Source of the DNA: Rhynchospora pubera
Lineage: Eukaryota > Streptophyta > Magnoliopsida > Poales > Cyperaceae
Assembly (NCBI GenBank): GCA_028095005.1
Contig: CM051459.1
Span: 45,266,257-45,330,256 of the forward strand
DNA: 64,000 bases
Direction: 5' to 3'
The notes below the pieces were generated by a model, which was not told where the DNA came from, did no database searches, and saw only the letters and a program-made list of their open reading frames with translations. Below are positions 33,641-46,024 of this stretch, one piece after another. A program made the translations under genes and the position numbers. Each line of letters starts with the position of its first letter. Position 1 is the stretch's first letter.

Positions 33641-36249
33641 TTTGGCTAAAATTCCTCTTGCCCTTGTGATGAAATTCGATTGTCCGATTCCTCATCATTA
33701 TCTCTTATCATTTGTTACTTTGTCTATTATTCACAGCATTACTTAGTTCTTTCTTTGTATGTACATTGTTTTCAGACAAGTAACAAATTTCTATATAAAT
33801 TTTTTTTGACAATTGAATAATAGTTATGGCTCTTCTTGTTGATTTGGATTATTTGCATTGGTTTGATATATGCGGATAACTGATACTGGTTTAAGTTATG
33901 GTAAATGTATTACTGGGATCACTGCTGGCCCATTAAGCTCTTTTTTTAACAATTTTGTCTTTCGTTAGTTTTTCCATAATTAAAATAAGTAATAAGCAAA
34001 CTAATACCTAAAAGTAATTACATCCAAAACCTTTCACTTTATGACAAGTTAGCGATATAATTGGCAGTTTGTATATCACCGTATCACGAGACAACTGAAA
34101 ACAACAAACAAAAATTTTAGGAACATAACCTGGTTAGCTTTTAGACATGGAAACCAGCAATATCAATTTTACAAAGAAAAAATATATGACAATCTAGTAT
34201 CTCACAAATGACAGTTTACGTATTATGAGAAAAACGAACAAGACTACAAGCTCGGGTCATCACTGGAAAGTATACAGATAGAGAAATTTGCATACCGCAA
34301 ATTATTTCAAGTCAAAGACCCTTCCTTTCGTTCTGAGACGAAGACAATTTCCAGTGCGGTTGTGCTATAGAATGACAATCAACAAAAGTCAAGGCCAATC
34401 TTTGGATATGATTGGACTGTATTTACGTTAGCCTGTTTTTAGCCATGGTCACCTATGTGTTGCTTTATCAAAAACAACTTCACCAGATGGATTAAAAATT
34501 CTCATCACAAACCAAGATGACTCATTTGAAGAGGATATACCAAGAATATTGTCTTTTTGACAAATCTTTTCTTTATTAGGTAATAGTAATAAAATCATTT
34601 TCATTACTCTCTCTATGAAAATTGTTATTAATTATCTAAATAAATAATTTAAAATAAGTTTAATCATATAAAACTGATATCCTACTCAATTAGACAATAA
34701 TGCACCTTGGAAGTTTTTGTACCTACTCAATTTGACAAACATTATTTTATCATGTCGGCAATTGTTTGAGTTTATTAAAAAGATGATATGGAAGCCATCA
34801 TGCTCTATTTGGGTATATTCAATTTCTCATATTTTTTTTTTAAATTCAATATATATGGATGCTAAAGCAGCTCACGTATGATGCTTATGTAATTAATTTT
34901 TTACAACTCATGTGAAAAGAAAATTACGACATTTTGTCTTTATACTTATATGCATGTCGCACGTAATTTAGACTTAATAACAAATTATTAGTGGTTCTTA
35001 AAATTGAAATACAAAAAAATTCACTAAAACGCGGCAAAGTCGCACTTCCCCACCTAGTATACATACAAATGATTCAAAAAATGCGGAGCTGTATTATATG
35101 ATTGGGTGAAGAGTACACGAATTTCCCCATTTCTAGTATCTCACAATTTGTCTTGACGACTTGACCCAATCACAATTTCTTTAACTTGGATTAGCCCGGC
35201 ATATACTAGCATCGCCATTGATTCCTCATTTTAATAGGTTCCAAATTTTTAGTCGTTTGGAAACTATTGGACCCAGTCCAAGTTCGGCCAGGCTTTAAAT
35301 CAAGGGTCCCTATTTGCTATATAGTGGCTGTGAGCTGTCATGATTTCATTGAAATTCTCTGACAAGAATCGAACAAATTATTTTTGTTAAAATTTTAAGA
35401 AATTCACCTAAAAAAATGTTAGAAATTATTTACTTTGAATCATTCATATAATATTCACCGGGAGTATTTGGTCTTGGCGCAAATTAGACCTTCAACAGAA
35501 GAAAAGGTTGTAAAAAAAAAAAAACAATCACTTCAAAAAAGTAAGTACATATAATAAAACCTGAATAACGTTATTCTTTATTTAAGCAATAGTTACATAA
35601 CAATTGCTGGCTTGTGATTGTCATCGGAATTTAGAACAAAATTTCTTGAGCAAAGATTGGGTAATGCGCACTTGCTGTGCTTTTACTGGAGTTCATTTGC
35701 ACTTATTCCTTGATTCTTGGTTAAGTAATAAGCATGCATAAAAACAAACGAATTTTTCTGAAAAAAAAAACACACAAAGTCAGCATATGTCAACAGCTTT
35801 ATCCCGAGCCTGATAATTATGGTGGCTATCAGAATAAATACACCACACAAATGGAGGCATATACAATAAACACAGAAAATGCATGCTGACTTGGGCCAGA
35901 GGGCCAGACTATAAAATTATTAGATAGGATTAGGAGATGAAATTTCTTCAAAAAAGAAAAAAAAGGACTAGGAGATAAACGAAAATTTGATTTTATTGTA
36001 CCTCAAAATGATACATTAAATAAAGGCATTGCAAACTCTTAAGCTCGCTTTAATTACACCGTCTAACATTTTAAAATTATGCTACCGGTAGAAAATCGAG
36101 GCCATAATACGTTGGAACTTAGAAAGAACACAGACCTATTTTCATCTTGTGCACAGGCAGCATTTGCATATGTCAAAAAACAAATGGTTGTAAATTTTGA
36201 TGATCGAAGCATTATTGGCAATGAAACGAAATTCCCAAATTGGAGAAAA
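33641..36249. other. Spacer between the tandem PAR1 genes
   Basis: Contains the 3' untranslated region of copy 1 and distal promoter of copy 2. AT-rich. No repeat of gene-length and no remnants of a third PAR1 copy were noticed. Confidence 0.55.
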
Positions 36250-36334
36250 AGCGTGATGTAAGGCAACAACATTGAAAACAGTTGGAATATATTGTTACCA
36301 GAAAGCACGCTCTCCCCTCCCTCTCTCAGTCTCT

Positions 36335-36343
36335 CTATATATA
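36335..36343 (+). promoter_or_regulatory. TATA box of the second PAR1 gene
   Basis: CTATATATA preceded by a CT-rich stretch, about 77-85 bp before the start codon. Confidence 0.65.
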
Positions 36344-36419
36344 CAAACCTCAAATCACCTAAAATTCTAACCCATTGTTGGATCAATTTCAACGAACCAT
36401 ACACAGATAAAAAACAATA

Positions 36420-37700
36420 ATGATGGCTTTCTCATACAAAACCATGTTGTTGGCTCTTGTCCTATCTCTCTCTCTTGCATTCTCTTCCGCACATCCAGGT
36501 CAGGTGATATGTGAGCACCTGAAAGAAAATGAATGTGCATTCGCTGTTTCATCGGCATCTAGGAGGTGCGTACTAGAGAAGACAGAACAGGACGTATACC
36601 AGTGCAAGACATCTGATGTGTCGGTGGACAAAATCTCGAACCATATCGAGACTTACGCTTGTTTGGGTGCCTGTGGACTTGAACGTAAGACCGTGGGTAT
36701 CTCATCAGACGCATTTCTGGAATCTAGCTCCATGGAGAAAATCTGCTCTCCAGGATGTTCTGAGCATTGCCCCAACATTATCGACCTGTACACCAACCTT
36801 GCTTCCGGTGAAGGTATGTAACATCTGCTTCAGTACCTATTCTTATAATAATAATATTATCACATGAATTATGTCATATGGTCATTAAAATGAATCGGTT
36901 ATTTGTTAAGAATGCACTCCATTTTGTGGTTCAAGAAACCAAGTGGTTCATACTGTTACTTCAAGGTATATTAATTCTTGCATATGTTTGTTGTCAATAG
37001 GCTATTTATATTTTGATCTTGAGTTTTGACATTCTTAAAATAAGAATATTTGGACTGAAAGCATTTTATTGTAGATAATATTCTAAAGGACCTAAAAAGG
37101 TAGAATGAACTAAAAAATCAAATGCTGTTGACATAATTAAACTTGTAATATATATAATTATATATGCTTAATTAGGCAAATTCTTCCTGGATTGAATGGC
37201 ACACATTTGCATGTATGACTAATACTTACCATTTGGTACCTCTTGTACCACTTTGCATCGATCCTTTTGTTCTGTTTGATAATATATTGACTGCCTAATG
37301 GTAGTCTTTAACTCTTTATAATACGAAACACTAAAATAAATCCATTGCTGATGGAATAATAAATTTCCAATGACTTATTATAGTGTTCAACATCTACAAA
37401 GTTCAATTTAGTTAGTAAGATATTGTGTATTGCTAAAGTAATAATAATTCCTTGTGAACAGGTGCTTCCTTGTCGGACTTGTGCAAACAAAGTCCAAACC
37501 CTCACCGCAAGGCAGCAGAGGTCACTAGTTCAGGGGCAGCGCTCGGTCCGGCTTCTAGCGATGGTTACGCAAAAGGAAAGCCACACCGTAAAATGGAAGA
37601 GGTCTTAAGTCCAGAAGCTGCGCCAGGTCCTAACGCTGCTCTGGAGATGCATACCCTCGAGCTTCATGTGGAAGCACCATCCCCATCCCCATCAGCTTGA
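36420..37700 (+). CDS. PAR1: PAR1 (photoassimilate-responsive) secreted protein, copy 2
   Basis: Two exons, 36420-36813 and 37462-37700, encode 210 residues; the Met at the second codon could also start. It shares the signal peptide and Cys core with copy 1 (CAFAVSSASRRCVLE, YQCKTSDVSV, ACGLERKTVGIS, KICSPGCSEHCPNI). It differs in two ways. The first intron of copy 1 is absent, with coding sequence running straight through SSAHPGQVICEH. The C-terminal tail is about 35 residues longer because an 81-bp unit is duplicated (NPHRKAAEV...GALGP-like at 37497 and KPHRKMEEV at 37578). The second intron is at the identical position, splitting the Gly of ASGEG. Both copies keep a PSPSP ending. Confidence 0.92.
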
Positions 37701-40700
37701 TTTCTTTTTAATTTATTGTGTTGCTATGCAATTTGATGGCTCTTTTTGTCATCATTATTTGACACCATTTGTTTCTTTTTTTTCTTAATTAAGAGCATTC
37801 CTGAAGTCCTTTCGTCCAGCATGTAAATTTTGTTGGGACGTGTACTAAATTTCTATATGAAAATTTTGACAGTGGAATAATTGTATATAAGTTTTAATTT
37901 GTAACTGGTTCGCTGATAATTTATTGAACATGGATATCACGATTTTCAAATTATGACTATAAATTAATACTGTTTTTACAGCAACGAAAAGAATAGCTAA
38001 AATAGTGTCTTTATACTCTTTAATATGGTATTGCTATTAGGTGATAGTTGAAAATTCACAATTTTCTCAATTTTAGGTGGCATAGAAAAATTTTTCTCTA
38101 GAAAATTTGACAAACCTCTTTTTTCGTTTGACCTGTCATGTTATGAGGCCCCATGCTAGTAGAAGTGGATCCATCCTTCAATTACATCTGTGGCCTCCGC
38201 ACGTTTTGGCATACCACAAAATTCATTCTGAATTCAAGGACAATAATTTCAAACAAAATCAGAGACAACCTTTATAGGGTGATAAACAAATTACTAGTTA
38301 CTACATTGAATTTGCCAGATAAAAGATTTTCAAACTACATTGAATTTGAGAAGAATGATTAGTAAAATGAAACTGCACTAATAAGCCGAACTAAAAAATA
38401 TCATGATGCAACAGAAGATGGTCGATACGAACACATGATCAATGAGTGAAGGAAAATCAAGAGATTTAGTTATCTAAAACTACTAATTAGAATTTTAAAA
38501 CATTATCTATTTCAGGAAATTAAGCAAAATTATTGGAAAATGCATAGTTCGGTCATCCAGCATCAAATCAACCAAAAAAAGAAAAAAAATCATTAAAGAA
38601 AAGAGACAAGAAAAAGAAGTAGAATCAAAAGTTTAGGACAACAGTCAACAGTAAAGGACCTTATGGTCTTATGGAGGGATAAAAATCCTCTGTACCTGTA
38701 CGTAAGAAGAGATGACATTGTGAAAATTTTGTTATCGGCCCAATAGAAATATTTGGATGAATGGAAGTTAATGATTGGGATTTTTAAGTTAAGCCCATGC
38801 TGAGCTCCTTTGACAATTGACATCTAGGCAGGCCTTACGCTTAGCCGCTTAGGCCTGTCAAACGTGGACTACGGAAGCGTAAACAGCAATTTTCGTTTCT
38901 ATTTCGTTTCAATAACTGAACGAAATTTTTATTTTATTTCCGTTCCGTTTCGTCAAACGAAATATATTTTTGTTCCGTTTAACGTTCCGTTCTTCATTTT
39001 CTTTTGTCTGCTGTCCATTTCCGTGTTCCGTTTCACTTATGTTCACAAATGTCAATTTCATTTTCGTTCCGTTTTTGAAAACGAAATCTATTTCCTCTTT
39101 CGTTTCCTTTCTGTTACGGTATAGTATGGTGAAACGTTAATACTGACAGGTCTACTAAAGCTAAAACCTAAAAAGCAATGCCCTAGCCCCTAGCACTAGC
39201 AGCTTGGCTGACTCTGATCTTCATTCACTATTCACTAATAAAAGCCGTCGGATCAGACCAAATTTTTTATATATATATATATGCATCCGTTTAAACAGTT
39301 GTCGGCACATAACAATTTTTTTTAGATTAACATTAACATTATTGTCGTATATTTCATAAGAATACAAATTATATATGATGATAAAAGCAGAGATTGCAAA
39401 GATTGAGAGTGCACATGGTTCTCTTTTTCTATATAGTAGCGCACATGCGCCTGTACTTCACATAATTAATTCCAGTTACATTTGACTCAGAGATTCTTAG
39501 ACAATCATCACAGGCCAACCATATATGCATATATAAAATCATTTTATGCGAAACTCATCATGTCGGGACATACCAACAATAATAGTTTCATTACTCAGTC
39601 CAATGTGCCAGAGAAATGGCTAATTATTAATCTAAAGCCCCTTCAATTAATGCCGCTTATCAATTATCATAATTAAACAAACAAGTTGTTTGTACTTTAT
39701 AGCCTCCTTGCAAAGTAAGCACATGATAACGGTTGCATAGTCAGACAAAAACAGAATAAACGGTCAGCCGACTTCAACAAAAAAAAAAAGAAAAGAACCA
39801 AGAGTACGACAGAGGAACTTTGAATCAGAATAAAAAAAAAAATCTACAAATTTACTAAATTATATATAATGATTGAGCATCAATCAACGGATGAAAGAAT
39901 GTCAACTGTGAACTCCCGAACAATCAAATATGAACGGGTCAAACGGAATGTTGATGAAATTAGGGTAACTCTCTATTATTACTGAGAAATTAAGAATATT
40001 TCTAAATGATAGTTTAAATTAAATTGCAGGGGGGACATTCTAACGTCGAACAAAATACTGATTTGAGTACAAGATTCCAAAAAAGTGAAGGAGATTTAAA
40101 CATCTCCAAATCGTACTGCATTTTAAAATAATTATTTCTTCTTTTGATACTCATAAAAAAAATCATTATTATTTAAAATAATTCTTTCGTGGATGTTCTC
40201 GAAATTGATTTGAATAAAAGCGGAACCAAAATCATAATCATTTGAATTCTTCGTTTTTTTAATGTTCTTATGCATAAAAATATATATATCTAGTAGTCTT
40301 TCAAATTAAAATGGAGAAAGTAATATACGACCCTAAAATCGAGATATCATGGACATAAACACATAATTTACTTACCGTTTCGAAACGATGGAGATTTTTG
40401 CTAATAAAAAATTAATTTGGCATCTTCGTAATTAAGATAAATATTTTATGATTTAATCCAACACATTTAATAGATGATATATCAAAATTTCCAATATTAC
40501 AGCAATCCAACTTTAATAGCTTTGCAAAAATTCCAATATTACAACAACCCAAGTTTGGCTTTTGATATATATAGCATTAAAGGATTTTTAAACTACATGA
40601 ATTTGATAGTTAACAGATTGGAAAAAAAAACAGCATATTGCAAGCTCTTTTGATTTTTAAATAAATTTACTTATAATATGATTAATTTGGAAAACATTGC

Positions 40701-41154
40701 CTAAATATTTAAGTAACCTTTATCAAGAAATCTCCGCCATATAGTTGGGGACCTTAATTCTCAAGGATGAGGATTACTATCGCGTTTGCTTAGTCTAAGG
40801 TAAACAAATGGTCTACAGTAATAGATTACACAGCATTGATATGCTGCAAGTTAATAAACTTGTACACTCAATTTTCTTTACAAAGTTAGAAAAACAAAAT
40901 TTAATAAAAAAAAAAGAGAACCTAAAGCATTGAAAAAATTACAGTAATAACAAAAGAATAAGAATCTGCCAATACAATTACATTTTAAGAATCAAAATTG
41001 GCACTACTTGGACCTGAATTTCTATCCAAGAATTAAAAAAAAAAAATCTGAAGAATATACATTAGGACATTGGTCTACCTCGAAGCAGCTAGTGCTACTG
41101 TTCATTTACCAAAGGAAGCTATTCCAAGTATCCACAAATTCAAATAATGTGTTA
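37701..41154. other. Gene-free spacer with a decayed hAT-like element
   Basis: PAR1 copy 2 and the inositol phosphorylceramide synthase gene converge here. The only structured item is the 305-bp element at 38850-39154. The rest is AT-rich with no coding signal recognised. Confidence 0.55.
38850..39154. mobile_element. hAT-like non-autonomous element
   Basis: 305 bp with imperfect terminal repeats, TAGGCCTGTCA on the left and the reverse complement of TAGACCTGTCA on the right. The interior is crowded with CGTTTCGTT / AACGAAA words, as subterminal binding-site arrays are. I could not confirm an 8-bp target duplication. Similar CGAAACGG-rich sequence at about 50510-50730 may be a relative. Confidence 0.6.
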
Positions 41155-43445
41155 CTATGGTGTATTCAAATCTTTACCAGATTCGTCATCATTTGCATTT
41201 TCCATATTCTTCCCATTAACTTGAGTTCTTGGTCTCTGCACAGTTGGAAAAGGATCAGCATATTCCATCTCTATTGTAACTGGCACGAAAATAATAAAAT
41301 ATATTGTTGACAATGAAAATAGAACAATCACATACAAGATCCAGGCTATCATGTGAATTGCCATTCAAAAGCTTGTGATTTTCTTCTTTGGTTTTCCCGT
41401 CTTTAGCTGCTGTTACAGGCAGTGTTGAAGTCTTAATTGATCTATCTGGCATTTCTGTACACAAGCAAAAAGGTTGTAAGTAATTATTTAAAAACTCGTT
41501 GTTATTTTTTTTTCTAATAATGATAATCACAGAGGAACACACGAAAATATCATAAATTCATAATAAAAACTCACCTGACAGCTTTTTATCAATAAAAAAC
41601 ACCACTAGGTTCACCGTATACCTACACAAGTAGCAAGTAAAAAGGATAGCTTAGACCATGACATAAAAGAAATTTCTAGAAAACCTTTATATGCCAACAA
41701 AAGAAACATTTTGTTAACATACCATGCAACAACCACATCCACTGAGTAGTGCTTGCGAGATGCTATTATAAGCAGACTCTGAATTACAGCTGCTACGAAA
41801 CCAAGCACTTTAATAAAATTTTTCGACCCGTACTTTTGGTAGGTGAGAACAAATACAAGTGTAAATATCATGTGAGATGAGAAAATCAAGTCGCCACAAC
41901 CAAAAAGGGTTCCTCTGGGAACTGCATCCAAACAAAAGGAAAAGTGAATATCAATACATACTAATATGGCAAGTCCCTTGATTTCAACAAAATAATTAAT
42001 AAAAAAAAACAAATCCACCTACAGTTAATCAAAAGAACCTCAAGCACATTGTCTGGAGGGGGCAATCTGGCTAAAGGAGAGCCCTGTGTATAGATGCAAT
42101 ATCAGTATAAATTTTATTCTTACAGAATTCAGATAACACTATGTTATTTCGTTGACAGTGGATATGAGTTTGATAGTCCAAACACCAAAGAAAGAAATGA
42201 TAGAAGTGGAAGGAGTCTTACCTCACGACAGTGGTAATTGGGTCCAGGAAGTTGAGTAGAATAGAATGTTATTATTCTCAAACTTTGAGACATCTGCACA
42301 AAACATATTATCATCAATTCCAGTGTATGGTAGGTATAGAATTTCAAAAAAAATGAAGACAAAAATATTATGAACAGAAGAGATACTAACAACTAGAAAG
42401 GCAAGAACTCTGCGCCAGATGAGGACGGTATAGAAGCGTTTGTTCTTAAAGATAAACGGGCTAAATGTCCACTGCAAACATGAAGACAAAGTTATTAAAG
42501 TCTTAATTTTAACAACACATTCAATTAGACAAATATTTTCATTCATAAAATTGCAACAAAAATATAATAACCAAGTGTGAGTAAAACTGAGAAAGATTGC
42601 CCCATACCAGCACAAAAGAGACAAAAATGCTGGCAAATAGTATCTCACTAACATAGCCCCTTTCCTTCCCAAGCTCCTACATTTGTCAACAGGTAACAAA
42701 ACCAAATCAGATCATATCCAGCAAACTTATTGATTTAAGTATTTAACTGTTGCCAGTAAAAGAATTGGAGGAATGAAGAAGAATTCAATGATAAAATAAA
42801 TGCATACAGGAAGAAGCAAAAAACCAAGATCATGGAGAACAGGTCCAGGCCTATGCAAATAGTGAACTCCTCTTGCAGCTAATCCATGTATATACTGCTC
42901 GTATACATAAAGAGTTTAATATGAATAACTTTGACAAATAATGTGCAGAGAACAAATTAATCGATTTACATACCAACATCATAGCTTGATTATAAATAAA
43001 AATGGAAAAAAAAAGAGTACTTTCAATTTGTTTTGTTCATATTATTCTCTCAAGAAGTATGTAAATTGGCGCCAATTAGTGGAAAACAAGTTTGATTCTT
43101 TCAGTTTCATCTCTTAAATATAAATATTCAATTAACATCTCAACTTAAAGCTATGCCAGTTAAATTCTCTATAAAATTTATCTAAAGCCTAAAAATCTCA
43201 TTTAAGATAAACTAACCTGAAAAATCAATCCAGCAAGAAGAAGTTTCCATTTCTCAGAAAGAAGTTTAAGCTCGACAGCCGTCTCAGCCAATATCCTTCT
43301 AGGTAGCTACAATTCACACAATTTCCACCATTATCCATCAATTTCAAACACAAAACCTCAACAAAAGGCTCAATTAAACCAAATTGAAACAACAAAAATG
43401 CAATCAAAATACCTTCGCAATCCGTCGAGTCAAATAGAGCGACAT
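41155..43445 (-). CDS. IPCS: Inositol phosphorylceramide synthase
   Basis: Eleven exons on the minus strand: 43413-43445, 43217-43306, 42808-42894, 42608-42676, 42391-42471, 42222-42293, 42023-42083, 41723-41921, 41575-41621, 41336-41454, 41155-41235. They total 939 nt and 312 residues, close to the Arabidopsis enzymes. The enzyme transfers phosphoinositol from phosphatidylinositol to ceramide in the Golgi and is the first step of plant glycosyl-IPC sphingolipids. Motifs are YIHGLAARGVHYLHRPGP, ITFYSTQLPGPNYHCRE, and the catalytic His/His/Asp triad within FGCGDLIFSSHMIFTLVF and SRKHYSVDVVVAWY. Several hydrophobic helices surround these. The tail has TKEENHKLLNGN and RPRTQVNGK. The first exon has only 11 codons. 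The 5' leader carries a (GA)n tract at 43593-43611. Confidence 0.94.
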
Positions 43446-43592
43446 GGCGGAGATTAGAAGCAATTTTGCAACCCAAACCCTAACAATTCCTTATATTACA
43501 ACTCGACTGCTCCCGATTCCGCTTCCACTAATGGCTGGTTCTCGCCTTGAAAGGTGTTGAAATTTGAACGGAGAAGAGATGATAGAGGCACG

Positions 43593-43611
43593 AAGAGAGA
43601 GAGAGAGAGAG
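43593..43611. repeat. (GA)n microsatellite in the IPCS leader region
   Basis: About nine GA units roughly 150 bp upstream of the start codon of the minus-strand IPCS gene, reading as (CT)n on its sense strand. Confidence 0.85.
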
Positions 43612-45231
43612 AATAAAATTTGTATAAGCTGGAGCCAGGAATTGAAAGTTGCTTTATTTTTATGGGCCAGAACAGAAAAAAGGTATTTGGAAATTGGAAT
43701 CTCTCTTTCTTTTCTCTTCTCGCTTCGACCCGTCAGATCTTTATAATAATCGTACTGACTGACGAAAGTTAATTAATCAATTCGGCCCCTCAGTAATTTA
43801 TCCAGAAACGAAAGTTTCGCGCATGTGATTTGATTTGATCTTTTTTTTTTTGTTTTTCTGTTTGTTTGAAACGAAGAAGGAAGGAGCGGAGAGGAAATCG
43901 ATTTCTAGAACGCGGTGTTGACACGGATCTTTCCAGACGCCTCTCTAATTTTTTCTTTGATTTCTCTATTCGCCACTCTGCGTGTGGCGGTCGCGCCTTT
44001 TTCTTTTGTGAAGTGGGTGGTTGCCACGGTTGGAAAGTTATTTGTTATATGGATAACTTCGAGAAACCGACGCAGCGAACTGGAGGAAATGGTAGGGGTG
44101 CTATTTTGCCTGCGCCAGCGAGGAAATTTCAGACGGGCTAAGCAAAAGGGTTCGGATTGTCTGTGGCGGAGAGATGTGACGTCTGTATGGCTGACGGATA
44201 ACCGCTTGATGATTCTAATTCAGTTTTAATTTAAATCGAACTATATCAAACTTGCACTAAAATTCAATCATGTTAATAAATTCAACTCTACATAAGGAAA
44301 AGTTTGATTTTTGAGTCAAACATGAGTGCGTACGAGTTCATTATTATAATTATTTATTTATTTATTGTGTAATATTTAAAAAAAATAAAGCGCAAACTAA
44401 TTAATATTTATTATTTTCTACTTTATATTTATTTACTTACTGATGTTACATTTTTGTAATAAAATTTAGTACAAACTTAATAATTATATAATTATACTTA
44501 AAAAAATTATCTTATGTACAAATATTTTAAACATTTTATTATAGGCACAACTAACTAGTGAATTTTAGCATTCTGATTTAGAACTTTAAATTTATATCAT
44601 AATTTAAGACAATGATTTATTATCTACACGACTGCACCAAAACTAGGCGATCCTAAGTTGTAAGGATATATACTTTTGAACTGGTCCAGAAGCAGGACCT
44701 GTTGGTAGTTAGCACACAAACTGCTACAGAAATGCAAAGAAAGAATGCTTGCCTTTTCCGCGCAGACTAAGCAAGCAGCCAGTCCTGGAGTTCGGGTCGG
44801 AGTTGACTGGTAAACGGGTTCGATAACGAAAGAAGCCAACTCCCGCTGCTTCTTCTTTACGAAGGTTTGAACTTTGAACGAGCTAAGCAAATAATTATGA
44901 TTAGGCTTACTTAATAAATTAATTTAAAATTTAAATAAAAAACGAGAAACAGGTGAGGTCCCCCTCTCCTGAAACTGAAAGAGCAATACAAGTTCCTCCT
45001 GTCACTATCTGCACAGATTTGTACCGTTAGGTTCCAGCTTGAATCTCTACTCTCTCCTGTAATGTGGCGATGTGTGTTGCATGATTTTGCAAGATAGCAA
45101 CATGTTGGGTGCTAAAATATAAGGAAATGAATTAAAATCTTGATGCGCGTATAGTTTAATAACTTATATACTTTTTTTAGCTGATTGTCTTGGATTACAG
45201 AGACTTGGTCATGTTTCAAGCGAAAACATTA
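43612..45231. other. IPCS promoter side and gene-free spacer
   Basis: 43860-44170 is less AT-rich and contains a 30-codon open frame from 44049 (MDNFEKPTQRTGGNGRGA and on) that looks protein-like but matches nothing I know. The remainder is AT-rich without features. Confidence 0.5.
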
Positions 45232-45712
45232 GGGTGATTTAGATTTATGCCATTGCAAATATTTAAAATTAGAGATATGCCATCACTAAATGACAAATTA
45301 TTTTATGCCACTATAAAATCATAGAAATTAGTTTTATGCCATTAGAAATTGATATGACAAATTTACCCTTTTAAATATGCCACTATAAAACTAAAAAATT
45401 AGTAATATGCCATCACAAAAGATATAATTGGTTTTATACCATTATAAATCTATAACAATTAGTTTTATGCCATTGAAAAATAGCAAAATTATTCTATGCC
45501 ACTAATGCATAAAAATAGTGGAATAAAACTAATTAGTCATCTAACAATGACATAATTCTAATTTGAAAACTAATTGTATGATGGCATTTAAGAATGGCAT
45601 TTTGTCATTTTAGCAATTCTATGATGGCATAAATTTAATTAGTCATTTAAGAATGGCATTTTCCTAATTGACAAAATTGACAGTGGCATAAAACTAATTA
45701 TCTCAAAACATT
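45232..45712. mobile_element. Foldback-type element rich in TATGCCA words
   Basis: The left half repeats words such as TTTTATGCCAT and ATGCCACTATAAAA; the right half repeats the reverse complement (ATGGCATTTAAG, ATGGCATAAA). The whole can fold back. Related sequence lies at about 51812-52630. Exact ends and target duplication were not resolved. Confidence 0.6.
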
Positions 45713-46024
45713 ATTATGCATCTTCTTTGGACTTTTTTTGAAAACATTTAACTTTCTTTTTGTTGTACTAAACGTCTCTAGGTTTGTCGATTGCAAAACA
45801 ATATCATTTGGCATTTAACAATCTTCTTTGAGTTTTATAGGAAGAAGATACAATTTATGAGGACTTGGATAAAAGCTTTAAGAAAGATCAAAATCAAGTC
45901 ATTAGAGAGCTTGTAGGCTAGTTTAGACTAGGATAGAAGGTATACTTTAGTCCTTGTTTATCCTTAAAATGGTCTAGATAGCGAAAAGCTCAATAAACCA
46001 GCAAAATCCTGTTTTCTGTGACCT

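Noticed and set aside
41008..41310. 100-codon plus-strand frame over the IPCS 3' end
   Set aside because: Antisense shadow of IPCS exons 10-11 and its 3' region.
44624..44890. 88-codon minus-strand open frame with several Cys
   Set aside because: No recognisable domain and no splice context; probably chance.
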